Of a stretch of DNA of 49,489 nucleotides, positions 17,145 through 25,060 are shown in pieces. How positions within the stretch are numbered: position 1 is the first letter of the stretch; every line of letters starts with the position of its first letter. The stretch is from NCBI GenBank assembly GCA_965178525.1, contig CBCXVS010000012.1:1-49489 (forward strand). The letters run 5' to 3'. A model generated the notes under the pieces. The model was not told the origin of the DNA and ran no database searches. It worked only from the letters and a program-made list of their open reading frames with translations. A program made the position numbers and the translations under genes. Source of the stretch: CBCXVS01 sp965178525. GTDB lineage: Bacteria; Tectomicrobia; Entotheonellia; Entotheonellales; Entotheonellaceae.

Positions 17145-19934
17145 ATGTCAACACATGTCCCGTTAACGATCTCGGAAGGGCAGCTCACGAATTTTCCACC
17201 GGTCGAGCAGTGGGATGATTGGACCGAGTACGATCCGGCAGCATGGCCCAAGAAGGTTGCCAAGCACTATGCCTTGATTCCAACCATCTGCTTTAACTGT
17301 GAAGCGGGATGCGGACTGTTGGCTTATGTGGACAAGGAGAGCCAAGAGATTCGCAAATTCGAGGGCAATCCGGAACATCCCGGCAGTCGTGGGCGCAACT
17401 GCGCCAAAGGACCGGCAACGATTAATCAAGTGCACGATCCCGAACGCATTCTGTATCCGTTGAAACGATCGGGGCCACGCGGTGCAGGGCAATGGGAGCG
17501 AACGACTTGGGACGAGGTCCTCGAAACGCTTGCCATCCGAATTCGCCGTGCCCTGCAGGAAGATCGCCGTACCGAGGTGATCTACCACGTCGGGCGTCCG
17601 GGGCATGATGGCTACATGGATCGCGTGTTGCAAGCCTGGGGTGTTGATGGCCATAACAGCCATACCAACGTGTGTTCCTCTGGCGCCCGGCTGGGGTATA
17701 CGTTGTGGCAGGGGGCGGACCGCCCGTCGCCGGATCACGCCAATGCTCGGTTTATTTTGATGTTGAGCGCCCATTTGGAAACCGGCCATTATTTCAATCC
17801 GCATGCGCAGCGTATTATCGAAGGCAAGATGGCCGGGGCAAAGATTGCCGTGATCGATACGCGGCTGTCGAACACCGCGGCCCGAGCCGATTACTGGCTC
17901 TCGGCCTGGCCCGGGTCAGAGGCGGCCATTCTTTTGGCCATGGCCCATGTGATTTTGCAAGAAGAACGCTACGACCGCGCTTTTATGCAGCGTTGGACCA
18001 ACTGGGAAGCCTATTTGCGCTCCGAATATCCTGATGTCGAGGTGACGTTCGACAATTTCTTGCAGGCGATCAAGGCGTACTATGCGACGTATACGCCGGC
18101 GTTTGCCGAGCAAGAGAGCGGGGTGGAAGCAGCGCTGATCGTGCAAGTGGCTCGTGGTATCGCCCAGGCCGGGTCGGCTTTTGCCAGTCATGTCTGGCGC
18201 AACGCCGCCTCGGGCAACGAGGGCGGCTGGCAGGTCGCGCGCTGTCTCGAATTTCTCAGTGTGCTGACCGGTAGCATCGGGACGCGTGGGGGCACGTCGC
18301 CTAACAGTTGGGATAAATTTGTGCCAGCGCCTTTTGTGCGGCCGTCGCCGCAAAACGTTTGGAACGAGCTCGTGTGGCCCAAAGAATATCCGCTGTCGCA
18401 CCATGAGATGAGTATTTTATTGCCGCATTTTCTCAAAGACGGCCGCGGGCGCGTCGACACCTACTTTACGCGGGTGTACAACCCTGTGTGGACGAATCCG
18501 GATGGTGCCTCGTGGCTCGAGGTGCTGCAGGATGAAGCGCAAGTGGGGCTGCATGCGACGCTGACGCCAGTGTGGAGTGAGACGGCCTGGTTTGCCGATT
18601 ATGTGCTGCCCATGGGCAATGCGGCGGAGCGCCACGATCTGATGAGTCAGGAAACCCAGGCCGGCAGCTGGATTGGCTTTCGGCAACCGGTATTGCGCGT
18701 GATGCGTGAAAAACTGGGCCAGCCGGTACAGCGGACCTACGAGGCCAATCCGGGGGAGGTATGGGAAGAAGACGAATTCTGGATTGAGCTTTCCTGGCGT
18801 ATCGATCCTGACGGCAGCTTAGGCGTACGGCAGTATTTCGAGTCACCGTATCGTCCCGGCGAAAAGCTGGCGATTGATGAGTATTACCAGTGGATTTTTG
18901 AGAACAGTGTGCCCGGTCTCCCGGAGGCGGCGGCGGCCGAGGGCTTAGCGCCATTGGCCTACATGCGCAAGTATGGCGCATTCGAGGTGGCGCGGGATAC
19001 GTACAATATGCACGAAACCCCTCTCCAGGAAGCGCAGCTCACCGGAGCGGAGATCGATCCAGAGACGCACCTGGTCACGAAAGATGGCCAGGTCATCGGC
19101 GTTGAGGTCGATGGCACACCGGTGACGGGTTTCGCCACGCCCTCCCGTAAACTGGAATTTTTCTCCCCGACGATGAAAGCTTGGCATTGGCCTGAATATG
19201 TGGTGCCAACCTATATCAAGAGCCACGTGCACCGTGACCACATTGATCACAGTCAGGGCGAATACGTGCTTTTGCCCACCTTTCGCCTGCCCACACTTAT
19301 CCATACGCGAGCCGGCAATGCCAAGTGGCTCTACGAAATTTCCCATACCAATCCCCTCTGGGTCCATCCCCATGATGCGGAACGCCTGGGGCTGCGCACC
19401 GGCGCGTTGGCGAAAGTCCGGACTGAGATCGGCTATTTTGTCATTCGTGTCTGGGTCACCGAAGCGATCCGGCCGGGCATTGTGGCCTGCTCGCACCATC
19501 TTGGCCGCTGGCGCTTAGCCAAGGAAACAGGAGGCGATCGCTGGTCTACCGCTTTGGCGGACTTGCAGCAGGTTGGGCAGGGGCAGTGGCGTTTGCGGCA
19601 GCTCGAAGGCATTATGCCGTTTACGAGTCCTGACCCCGATTCGGACCGGGTCTGGTGGAAGGATGCTGGGGTCCATCAGAATCTCACGTTCCCCGTGCAC
19701 CCGGATCCGATCAGCGGCATGCATTGCTGGCACCAAAAGGTACGTATTGAGTCCGCCGGTTCTGACGACCGCTATGGCGATGTCTTTGTCGATACCAACC
19801 TCGCGTTCCGGATCTATCAAGATTGGCTGCAGAAAACTCGTCCGGCGCCCGGGCCGGATGATCTACGTCGCCCATTATGGATGCCGCGCCCGGTGAAGCC
19901 AGCCCCGGAAGCGTATCGTATACCTAGAACTTAA
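17145..19934 (+). CDS. Molybdopterin oxidoreductase catalytic subunit (DMSO reductase superfamily)
   Basis: The 929-residue protein is the catalytic partner of the fused subunit just upstream. An N-terminal [4Fe-4S] site is formed by CFNCEAGC and a fourth Cys in GRNCAKG. A Cys in NVCSSGARLGY is in the place of the molybdenum ligand of the Psr/Nap-like branch. The final 130 residues carry the molydopterin dinucleotide-binding fold (ANAKWLYEISHTNPLWVHP-like region). The N-terminus has no twin-arginine signal, so the subunit would stay in the cytoplasm unless exported with a partner. The substrate cannot be read from sequence. No dedicated chaperone gene is nearby. Confidence 0.85.
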   Translation: MSTHVPLTISEGQLTNFPPVEQWDDWTEYDPAAWPKKVAKHYALIPTICFNCEAGCGLLAYVDKESQEIRKFEGNPEHPGSRGRNCAKGPATINQVHDPERILYPLKRSGPRGAGQWERTTWDEVLETLAIRIRRALQEDRRTEVIYHVGRPGHDGYMDRVLQAWGVDGHNSHTNVCSSGARLGYTLWQGADRPSPDHANARFILMLSAHLETGHYFNPHAQRIIEGKMAGAKIAVIDTRLSNTAARADYWLSAWPGSEAAILLAMAHVILQEERYDRAFMQRWTNWEAYLRSEYPDVEVTFDNFLQAIKAYYATYTPAFAEQESGVEAALIVQVARGIAQAGSAFASHVWRNAASGNEGGWQVARCLEFLSVLTGSIGTRGGTSPNSWDKFVPAPFVRPSPQNVWNELVWPKEYPLSHHEMSILLPHFLKDGRGRVDTYFTRVYNPVWTNPDGASWLEVLQDEAQVGLHATLTPVWSETAWFADYVLPMGNAAERHDLMSQETQAGSWIGFRQPVLRVMREKLGQPVQRTYEANPGEVWEEDEFWIELSWRIDPDGSLGVRQYFESPYRPGEKLAIDEYYQWIFENSVPGLPEAAAAEGLAPLAYMRKYGAFEVARDTYNMHETPLQEAQLTGAEIDPETHLVTKDGQVIGVEVDGTPVTGFATPSRKLEFFSPTMKAWHWPEYVVPTYIKSHVHRDHIDHSQGEYVLLPTFRLPTLIHTRAGNAKWLYEISHTNPLWVHPHDAERLGLRTGALAKVRTEIGYFVIRVWVTEAIRPGIVACSHHLGRWRLAKETGGDRWSTALADLQQVGQGQWRLRQLEGIMPFTSPDPDSDRVWWKDAGVHQNLTFPVHPDPISGMHCWHQKVRIESAGSDDRYGDVFVDTNLAFRIYQDWLQKTRPAPGPDDLRRPLWMPRPVKPAPEAYRIPRT

Positions 19935-19942
19935 AAATACAC

Positions 19943-19985
19943 TTGACATTCTCGGAGAATTGCGTTACGTATTATAGACATATAA
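19943..19985 (+). promoter_or_regulatory. Promoter region with palindrome, upstream of the barrel protein gene
   Basis: TTGACA at 19943-19948 is followed by A/T-rich -10-like sequences near 19966-19985. The palindrome ATTCTC-G-GAGAAT (19948-19960) lies directly behind the -35 box, where a repressor could block polymerase. The start codon at 20092 is over 100 nt away, so the leader would be long. Confidence 0.4.
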
Positions 19986-20091
19986 TCATATCGATGACGT
20001 TGCGCAATTCCTCTGCCATCTATATGGAATCAAAGAGAAAGGTGCATATTTCGTCTTAAGTTCGAGACTAGAATGGCTGATGGTTTGACCC

Positions 20092-20640
20092 ATGATATTG
20101 TTTTGCCGGCTCACATATACTTTTGTGTTTGTGTGGTACTGTAGCGCAGTTCCTCTTGGATATGCTGGTGATTGGCTGCAAGCTGATTTTCCCTTGGGCA
20201 ACTATGATCCTCTCCGGGTTTCACACCCGGACTGGGTCCATCTCTCGCTTCAGGCTGGCGAGTATCGTGCTGCAGTCGAACATAATGGCAGCAGCAGTGT
20301 GGCCCGAACCATGACGCTCATGCCCAGTATTCTCGTGACGCCTCCCCGGTGGCAGTGGCAACCATATATTGGCGCGGGGTTCGGATGGAGCATGGCGGAA
20401 ATGGCTCCTGGTCATGTGCGGGTGCCGCTACAACTTGAAGAGAGTCTGGTCATGCATATTAGTGGCGGTATTGCCTATCGTCTTGGTCCAGACCTGGCTC
20501 TAACGAGCAGCGCCCGCTTTGCGCACTTCCGCACGTCTGGCCTGGTCGGACGGTTTGCCTCCCCAGATCTGCCCTTGAGCGAGGAAGGTCTCGATTTTAA
20601 CACCTACTCGGTGCAGTTCGGGATCCGTCTCAACTATTAA
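20092..20640 (+). CDS. Putative outer-membrane beta-barrel protein
   Basis: The 182-residue product has an N-terminal hydrophobic segment typical of a Sec signal (RLTYTFVFVWYCSAVPLG, with likely cleavage near GYAGD). Alternating-residue strands follow, such as WQWQPYIGAGFGWSMAEM, MHISGGIAYRLG and ALTSSARFAHF. It ends SVQFGIRLNY, with the aromatic C-terminal residue that marks many outer-membrane barrels for assembly. Related OmpW-like proteins are small eight-stranded pores, but similarity is too weak for a firm name. The ribosome site is poor. It is a single gene after the molybdoenzyme operon; whether they are functionally linked is unknown. Confidence 0.6.
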   Translation: MILFCRLTYTFVFVWYCSAVPLGYAGDWLQADFPLGNYDPLRVSHPDWVHLSLQAGEYRAAVEHNGSSSVARTMTLMPSILVTPPRWQWQPYIGAGFGWSMAEMAPGHVRVPLQLEESLVMHISGGIAYRLGPDLALTSSARFAHFRTSGLVGRFASPDLPLSEEGLDFNTYSVQFGIRLNY

Positions 20641-20745
20641 GTCTCCGGATAAAATTGGATCAAAGTCGCAGCTAAGGCCTCCATGACGCGTTCGTAGTCA
20701 CCAAGCCGAATCAAATCGAAACCTGTGCGTCCCTCAACCTCTAGC
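20641..20745 (-). pseudogene. Possible C-terminal gene remnant
   Basis: On the minus strand a short frame reads GRTGFDLIRLGDYERVMEAL, then AATLIQFYPET and stop. This looks protein-like but begins abruptly in a hairpin-type repeat (near 20730-20757) with no start. I do not recognise the family. It may be the tail of a lost gene or chance. Confidence 0.25.
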
Positions 20746-20770
20746 GGGAGAGGGAGAAGCGATAGAATAA

Positions 20771-20797
20771 TGTGATGTTTTTATTGTGATGTTTTTA
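20771..20797. repeat. Direct repeat before fumarase
   Basis: TGTGATGTTTTTA occurs twice (20771-20783 and 20785-20797), one base apart, 55 bp before the fumarase ATG. Tandem regulator sites or a duplicated promoter element are possible. Confidence 0.4.
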
Positions 20798-20851
20798 TAT
20801 GGATAATCATCGCAACGAAGCGTGCGAGGCCTAGACGAGGAGAACCAAAGG

Positions 20852-22498
20852 ATGGTGGCATTTCGATTTCAAGAGATATTTGAGCACAGTGACGATACGA
20901 CTGCATACCGTCAACTGACCTCTGACTACGTGTCGACGACCGAGTTCGAAGGGCGAGAAATGCTCAAAATTGAACCGCAAGCCTTGACCCTGCTAGCGCG
21001 TGAGGCAATGGACGATGTCGCGCATCTGTTGCGGTCGAGTCACTTGCAACAACTCGCCAAGATTCTCGACGATCCTGAAGCCTCGGACAACGATCGCTTT
21101 GTCGCGCTCGAACTCCTCAAAAACGCCAACATCTCGGCCGGTCGGGTGCTCCCCGGGTGCCAGGATACGGGCACCGCCATCGCGCTCGGTTATAAAGGGG
21201 AGAACGTCTTTACGTTCTGCCACGACGCCGAAGCCCTCTCCTCTGGCATCTATCAGGCCTATGATGAGCGCAACCTGCGCTATTCGCAGATGGCGCCCAT
21301 CGACATGTACACCGAGAAAAACACCGGGACTAACCTCCCGGCACAGGTCGAACTCTACGCCGAACCGGGCAACGACTACCGCTTTCTCTTCATTGCCAAG
21401 GGCGGCGGCTCGGCCAACAAAACGTTTCTTTATCAAGAAACCAAAGCGCTGCTCAATCCACAATCGCTGATGCGATTCGTGGCCGAGAAGATCCGCACCA
21501 TCGGCACCTCGGCCTGTCCGCCCTACCATCTGGCCCTGGTCATCGGTGGCACGTCGGCAGAGTTTACCCTGAAGGCCGTGAAGCTCGCCAGTTGTCACTA
21601 CCTGGACGATCTGCCGACCTCGGGCAATGAGCTCGGCCGCGCCTTCCGGGACCGTGAGATCGAGGAACAAATCTTTCAGCTCTGCATCGAAACAGGTATT
21701 GGGGCGCAATTCGGCGGCAAGTATTTCGCCCATGACGTGCGCGTCATCCGCCTGCCGCGCCACGGTGCGTCGTGCCCAGTGGGGCTGGGGGTGTCGTGTT
21801 CTGCCGACCGGCAAATTCTCGGCAAGATCACCAAGGATGGTGTGTTCCTGGAACAGCTCGAAACCAATCCGGCGCAATATCTACCGGACATCACCGACGA
21901 CGAACTCGGCAGTGATGTGGTGCAAGTTGACCTGAACCAGCCGATGCCTGAGATTCTGGCCGCACTCCGCCAGCATCCCGTGGCCACGCGCCTGTCCCTC
22001 ACAGGGCCGATGATTGTGGCGCGTGATATTGCACATGCACGGCTCAAAGAACAACTCGACGCTGGCGTCGAGCTACCGCAGTACATGAAGGATCATGTGG
22101 TGTACTACGCTGGTCCTGCAAAGAAACCAGAAGGGTATGCTTCGGGTTCCTTCGGCCCCACCACCGCTGGCCGCATGGATTCCTACGTCGACTTGTTACA
22201 GCGCCAGGGTGGCAGCATGGTGATGTTGGCCAAGGGCAATCGCTCGCAACAGGTGCGTGACGCCTGCGCCCAATACGGGGGCTTTTATTTGGGCTCCATT
22301 GGCGGGCCGGCGGCGAGTCTGGCGGATCATAGTATTAAAAAAGTCGAGCTGTTCGAGTATGAAGACCTCGGCATGGAAGCCATCTGGCGCATCGAAGTCG
22401 AGGATTTTCCCGCCTTCATCGTGGTGGATCACGAGGGCAACGATTTCTATGCCGACCTGGCGGCGCAGCGGCCGCCATCGCTGTTGCAGCTTGATTAG
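20852..22498 (+). CDS. Fumarate hydratase, class I (iron-sulfur)
   Basis: This enzyme interconverts fumarate and L-malate using an oxygen-sensitive [4Fe-4S] cluster. The 548-residue chain is the single-polypeptide FumA type. Cluster cysteines are visible in VLPGCQDTGTA, GTSACPPYHLA and LCIETGIGAQFGG. The C-terminal domain has GFLGSIGG-like LGSIGGPAA and the GPTTAGRMD motif. ATG at 20852 follows GAGGAGA at 9 nt; a GTG at 20822 is a less likely start. It faces the minus-strand malate dehydrogenase, malic enzyme and fumarate reductase genes, so the region as a whole can convert among malate, fumarate, oxaloacetate, pyruvate and succinate. Confidence 0.93.
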   Translation: MVAFRFQEIFEHSDDTTAYRQLTSDYVSTTEFEGREMLKIEPQALTLLAREAMDDVAHLLRSSHLQQLAKILDDPEASDNDRFVALELLKNANISAGRVLPGCQDTGTAIALGYKGENVFTFCHDAEALSSGIYQAYDERNLRYSQMAPIDMYTEKNTGTNLPAQVELYAEPGNDYRFLFIAKGGGSANKTFLYQETKALLNPQSLMRFVAEKIRTIGTSACPPYHLALVIGGTSAEFTLKAVKLASCHYLDDLPTSGNELGRAFRDREIEEQIFQLCIETGIGAQFGGKYFAHDVRVIRLPRHGASCPVGLGVSCSADRQILGKITKDGVFLEQLETNPAQYLPDITDDELGSDVVQVDLNQPMPEILAALRQHPVATRLSLTGPMIVARDIAHARLKEQLDAGVELPQYMKDHVVYYAGPAKKPEGYASGSFGPTTAGRMDSYVDLLQRQGGSMVMLAKGNRSQQVRDACAQYGGFYLGSIGGPAASLADHSIKKVELFEYEDLGMEAIWRIEVEDFPAFIVVDHEGNDFYADLAAQRPPSLLQLD

Positions 22499-22569
22499 GG
22501 CCACTAACCCAGCGGCGTAGGGGGCACACCGTGCCTCCTATGCAGTAGCCATATTTGCGGTACGCCGTA

Positions 22570-23415
22570 CTAGAGAGTCGCCTTGATGGACTCTTTGAAC
22601 ACGAGTAGCAAGGTGGCTGCGATGATAATGGCGATGACGGCCATTTGCAACTTGCGCTCGGGTATTTTGGCGGTGAGCTTGCTACCGAAGTAGACGCCGA
22701 TCAGCGAGCCGATGCTCAACCAAAAACCGGTAGACCAGTCCAATTGCCCCTCCTCGCCATAGATCAACGCCGCTGCCAAGGTCAGTACCAGGCCGATGAA
22801 GATACAGCTGCCCACTGCCTTACGGGCGCTCATATTGAAACATAATAGTAGGATCGGGATGCCGACCACGGCCGTGCCCAGGGCCGTCGCTCCAACCAGG
22901 AGACCCACGAGAGAACCCAAGGCGATGCCAGCAGCCAGGCGGCCGGCGCTCATCGACGCCATCGCCTCAGGCTCAGCCACGGTGTTCCCGCCCGATGTGT
23001 ACACCGCCTGGTGCGTTCCGCGCATTGGCCGGACGCGGAAGAGATTGAAGATCACCATGCCGACGGCCAGCACCAGGGCCGCGACAATGAAGATCCGCAA
23101 GTGCGTCTGAAATTCGGCCCCGGACAGTTTGGCGGTGTGACTGACGTAGTAACTGGCCAGGATAGCCGCCGGCATGGCGCCTACCAGGAAGATCAGAGAT
23201 AAGGGAAAATTGACGTGCTTTAGGGCAATATGCTGGTACGTGGCGAAGCTCTTGGTCAGAAAGGTGTAGAGATTGGCCGTGCCAACGGCGACGGATTCCT
23301 CAAAGCGAAATACCAGGATCAAGGTGGGCACAAGGATTGACCCACCGCCGACACCGGTCATACCAATCATAAAGCCGATGATGGCGCCGACCACTATATA
23401 GATTGCAATGTCCAT
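22570..23415 (-). CDS. TauE/SafE-family membrane exporter
   Basis: The 281-residue membrane protein has the TauE/SafE pattern: GFMIGMTGVGGGSILVPTL in the first repeat, GTALGTAVVGIPILLLCF in the second half, and about eight hydrophobic helices. Family members move sulfite, sulfoacetate, sulfolactate and other organic anions across the inner membrane. It lies 137 bp downstream of frdD on the same strand, so it may be the last gene of that operon and could export an organic acid or sulfite. The longer open frame upstream overlaps frdD and is discarded. ATG at 23415 has no strong ribosome site. Confidence 0.8.
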   Translation of the reverse strand: MDIAIYIVVGAIIGFMIGMTGVGGGSILVPTLILVFRFEESVAVGTANLYTFLTKSFATYQHIALKHVNFPLSLIFLVGAMPAAILASYYVSHTAKLSGAEFQTHLRIFIVAALVLAVGMVIFNLFRVRPMRGTHQAVYTSGGNTVAEPEAMASMSAGRLAAGIALGSLVGLLVGATALGTAVVGIPILLLCFNMSARKAVGSCIFIGLVLTLAAALIYGEEGQLDWSTGFWLSIGSLIGVYFGSKLTAKIPERKLQMAVIAIIIAATLLLVFKESIKATL

Positions 23416-23552
23416 GAGAACATAAGACCATCGATAATCTCGCGCGCGACAGGACAGAAATGATGGGGCAGAGGCCAAACTACTGTGAAGAGATTCCGGA
23501 GGGCTGCAACAGACCTCCGGGTACCACTGGCTGGGAATCGCCTGGTACCGTC

Positions 23553-23888
23553 TTAAACTCGCCACAAGATCCACAGCGTTGCGATTGTTCCGACCACGGC
23601 GATACCATAACATACCACAGCAATAGGCTGCCGCATGCTCTTCACCCCGAGGTCGTATAGGGTGTAGCGAAAGCGGTGCGCCCAGTGGTACAAAGGCAGA
23701 GCAATGAGCCCCAAGAAGTAGAGCTTGACCAAGGGGTGCCCGAACACGGAGGTATCGGTCGACACCCAACCGAGAGGCGTCGCGATGCTGTGCAGAACGA
23801 GATGGATGGGCACCAGAAAAGCCGCCAGCATACCTCCCGCCCCAAACAGCGCCCACCAAAAGGGTTCCATCATTCTTTTCGTTGTCAC
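23553..23888 (-). CDS. frdD: Fumarate reductase membrane subunit D
   Basis: The 111-residue protein has three hydrophobic helices and the FrdD signature EPFWWALFGAGGMLAAFLVP, followed by LPLYHWAHRFRYTLYDLG. With FrdC it anchors the FrdAB head to the inner membrane and carries the quinone sites. The start is GTG at 23888, 3 nt after the frdC stop; the ATG pair at 23873/23870 is an alternative. FrdC/FrdD of this branch usually lack heme. Order and spacing make it the fourth gene of frdABCD. Confidence 0.88.
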   Translation of the reverse strand: MTTKRMMEPFWWALFGAGGMLAAFLVPIHLVLHSIATPLGWVSTDTSVFGHPLVKLYFLGLIALPLYHWAHRFRYTLYDLGVKSMRQPIAVVCYGIAVVGTIATLWILWRV

Positions 23889-23891
23889 GGC

Positions 23892-24305
23892 TCAGCCCCG
23901 CAGGAAAAGGAATAACAATAGGATCACTAAGGAGAGCACCACCCAGACACCGATACAGGCAGCAATAATCACCCGTGGCGGCACCCGATATTCCCCCCGG
24001 CGAATGACGACGATCTTGGAGGTCGCTTCAAACCAGGTGAGGCTATGATACAGCGCAAATAGGAATGCTACGATATGGAAAATGATCCACCCTGGCGCAC
24101 TGAATTTCTGCACGAAAGCGTGGTAGGCGTCCTCACCGCGCGGCAATTGCGCGATCTGCACGAGAAGCACCACCACGAAGATCGCGATGAAAACGCTCGA
24201 CAGTTCGCGCAGCATGAAGAGGAAATACTTCGGATGCTTCAGCCACCAAGTGGTCGGCATCTTTGGCCGGAACACCTTGGGTCGGTCAAGAGGCGGTGTG
24301 CTCAT
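23892..24305 (-). CDS. frdC: Fumarate reductase membrane subunit C
   Basis: The 137-residue subunit starts at an ATG whose last bases overlap the frdB stop (ATGA), after GGGGGA. The N-terminus reads PKMPTTWWLKHPKYFLFMLR, the FrdC hallmark (TWW, then YFLFMLRE), followed by three membrane helices. It pairs with FrdD to hold the catalytic head and exchange electrons with menaquinol or ubiquinone. Confidence 0.88.
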   Translation of the reverse strand: MSTPPLDRPKVFRPKMPTTWWLKHPKYFLFMLRELSSVFIAIFVVVLLVQIAQLPRGEDAYHAFVQKFSAPGWIIFHIVAFLFALYHSLTWFEATSKIVVIRRGEYRVPPRVIIAACIGVWVVLSLVILLLFLFLRG

Positions 24306-25048
24306 CGATTCCCCCAGGGTAAAAGCAGGGACTTGAACCACTCATTCGTGGTGGTGACCTTGGCTTGCTGAATGGCGGCGGCCGGGTCCACGTCCTTCGG
24401 ACAGACCACCGAGCACTCACCGACTAAGGTGCATTCCCAGATCCCTTCATGGCTGGTCACGACCGGTCCACGTTGTGCCTGCCCTTGATCTCGCGAGTCG
24501 AGGTTGTAGCGTTGCGCTAAGGCAATCGCAGCCGGGCCTACAAACTCCGGCTCCAGGCCATATACCGGGCATGCTGCGTAGCACAGCATACAGTTGATAC
24601 ACATGCTGTACTGCTTATAGTGCGCCAGCTCTGCGGGCGATTGCAGATACTCACCTTCCTCCAGCGGCTTTTCCTGTTCGCGGATGATCCAGGGCTTGAC
24701 GCTGCGCAGCTTCTCCATGAAGTCGTCCATATCGATGACCAAGTCACGGATGATTGGGAAGTTGGTCAGGGGTTCAACGCGGATTGCCTGCGGGTAATAA
24801 TCCCGCAGGAAGGCAGCACAGGTCAGCCGCGGCACGCCATTGACCATCATGCCACAGCTGCCGCAGACGCCCATGCGACACGACCAGCGATACGTCAGCG
24901 TGCCGTCGATCTCGTCTTTGATATAGTTCAAGGCGTCAAGGACAACCCAGTCTTCACGGTAGGGTACCGAGTACGATTGCTGGCGCGGGGCCTCATCGTG
25001 CTCGGGATCGTAGCGGGTGACCTGCAGTGTCATAGTCGGCTCGTTCAT
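24302..25048 (-). CDS. frdB: Fumarate reductase/succinate dehydrogenase iron-sulfur subunit
   Basis: The 248-residue subunit carries three clusters between the flavin and quinone. The [2Fe-2S] cysteines lie in SCRMGVCGSCGMMVNG and the following LTCAAF, the [4Fe-4S] group in CINCMLCYAACPVYG, and the [3Fe-4S]-type group in CTLVGECSVVCPKDVDP. ATG follows AAGGAGA. It starts 12 nt after frdA and overlaps frdC, which shows tight translational coupling. Confidence 0.93.
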   Translation of the reverse strand: MNEPTMTLQVTRYDPEHDEAPRQQSYSVPYREDWVVLDALNYIKDEIDGTLTYRWSCRMGVCGSCGMMVNGVPRLTCAAFLRDYYPQAIRVEPLTNFPIIRDLVIDMDDFMEKLRSVKPWIIREQEKPLEEGEYLQSPAELAHYKQYSMCINCMLCYAACPVYGLEPEFVGPAAIALAQRYNLDSRDQGQAQRGPVVTSHEGIWECTLVGECSVVCPKDVDPAAAIQQAKVTTTNEWFKSLLLPWGNR

Positions 25049-25060
25049 CGTCTCTCCTTG

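Noticed and set aside
20993..21877. 294-codon minus-strand open frame inside fumarase
   Set aside because: It is antisense to a fully conserved fumarase with all cluster cysteines.
23416..23859. N-terminal extension of the TauE-type exporter
   Set aside because: The frame is open but overlaps frdD in another frame, and the family begins at the first hydrophobic helix encoded after 23415.
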